Notes under the pieces: model-generated
What the model saw: the letters and a program-made list of their open reading frames with translations, nothing else
What the model was told of the DNA's origin: nothing
The model's database searches: none
Program-made: the position numbers and the translations under genes
In this document: positions 5,973 to 6,306 of the stretch, in pieces
How the letters are laid out: every line of letters starts with the position of its first letter
How positions within the stretch are numbered: the first letter of the stretch is position 1
From: JAMXLO01 sp035511435
GTDB taxonomy: Bacteria > Pseudomonadota > Alphaproteobacteria > Acetobacterales > Acetobacteraceae
Direction: 5' to 3'
DNA length: 6,306 bases
Assembly: GCA_035511435.1 (NCBI GenBank)
Contig: DATKFJ010000384.1
Location: 1 to 6,306, forward strand

Positions 5973-6306
5973 GCGGCGACCTTCAGGCGCCGGAGTAACG
6001 TTTTTGGGCAGCCGTCGGCACTGACCGCAGGCCGGCGAGGGTACCGATCCAACGCTTGACGGCGTCAAGTTCAAGTGCGGTGACCTTCCAGTGGCGGACA
6101 GTCGCGGGCTTCCTGCACGCGGCTTGGAAAGCCCAGGTCCGGTACGATAGCACCACCATCGTTGGCGAAGTGGGACCGGTCGCCGATATCGAGACAGGGC
6201 TCAGCCGGCCGATTTTCCACGAGCAGCACACAGTGCTTCGGCAGTCCGATGTGGCAGCCAGGCTGCTGTGTCGCATAGCACCCGCGCTTTGGTGCCGTTG
6301 ATCATC
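5973..6306. other. Unassigned tail; partial minus-strand ORF is the longest candidate
   Basis: No recognisable gene. On the minus strand one frame is open from the right edge to a TGA at 5983-5985 (at least 107 residues). It ends ALELDAVKRWIGTLAGLRSV and PTAAQKRYSGA, and its end looks more codon-like than its Ser/Cys/Thr-rich beginning. A second minus frame (about 6077-6303) and a plus frame (about 6056-6301) look equally coding-like, so strand and frame cannot be settled. A decayed gene or transposon fragment would also fit. Just after the lipoprotein stop, a 5-bp stem (5974-5978 with 5988-5992) precedes a T5 run at 6001-6005, at best a weak terminator. CTTGACG-G-CGTCAAG (6055-6069) is a perfect short palindrome of unknown meaning. 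Confidence 0.3.

Overview
The window is high-GC DNA with strongly GC-rich third codon positions. It carries an EamA transporter, an MFS permease, two small lipoproteins, an ArsR/SRPBCC pair and a chemoreceptor ending in a PilZ domain. This fits a free-living, motile alphaproteobacterium. Protein flavour suggests Rhodospirillales/Acetobacteraceae, but no rRNA or other marker gene is present, so that is an inference. It looks like ordinary chromosome. I see no phage, plasmid, CRISPR or toxin-antitoxin genes and no intact insertion sequence.

Layout: (1) 1-651, + strand: 3' part of a DMT/EamA permease whose start lies off the left edge. (2) 652-987: a gap between convergent genes, with short hairpins and possibly a frameshifted minus-strand relic. 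(3) 988-1467, - strand: a lipoprotein with a degenerate OmpA-like domain. (4) 1468-1785: a divergent intergenic region with two REP-like imperfect hairpins. (5) 1786-2151 and 2148-2612, + strand: an ArsR-family repressor and an SRPBCC/AHSA1 protein, coupled by an ATGA overlap. A 22-bp perfect palindrome lies across the first codons of the repressor gene and is the likely operator. (6) 2613-2751: a leader with three 14-bp tandem units. (7) 2752-4353, + strand: a chemoreceptor with almost no periplasmic domain and a C-terminal PilZ domain. (8) 4458-5693, + strand: a 12-helix MFS permease. (9) 5775-5972, + strand: a 65-residue lipoprotein. (10) 5973-6306: a tail with no recognisable gene, open in several frames to the right edge.

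Only the ArsR/SRPBCC pair is clearly an operon. The remaining genes look independently organised, with gaps of about 80 to 340 bp. The most notable items are the start-codon-overlapping palindrome, the chemoreceptor that probably reads c-di-GMP through PilZ in place of an external ligand, and the phased tandem repeat before that gene. None amounts to a clearly new multi-gene system.
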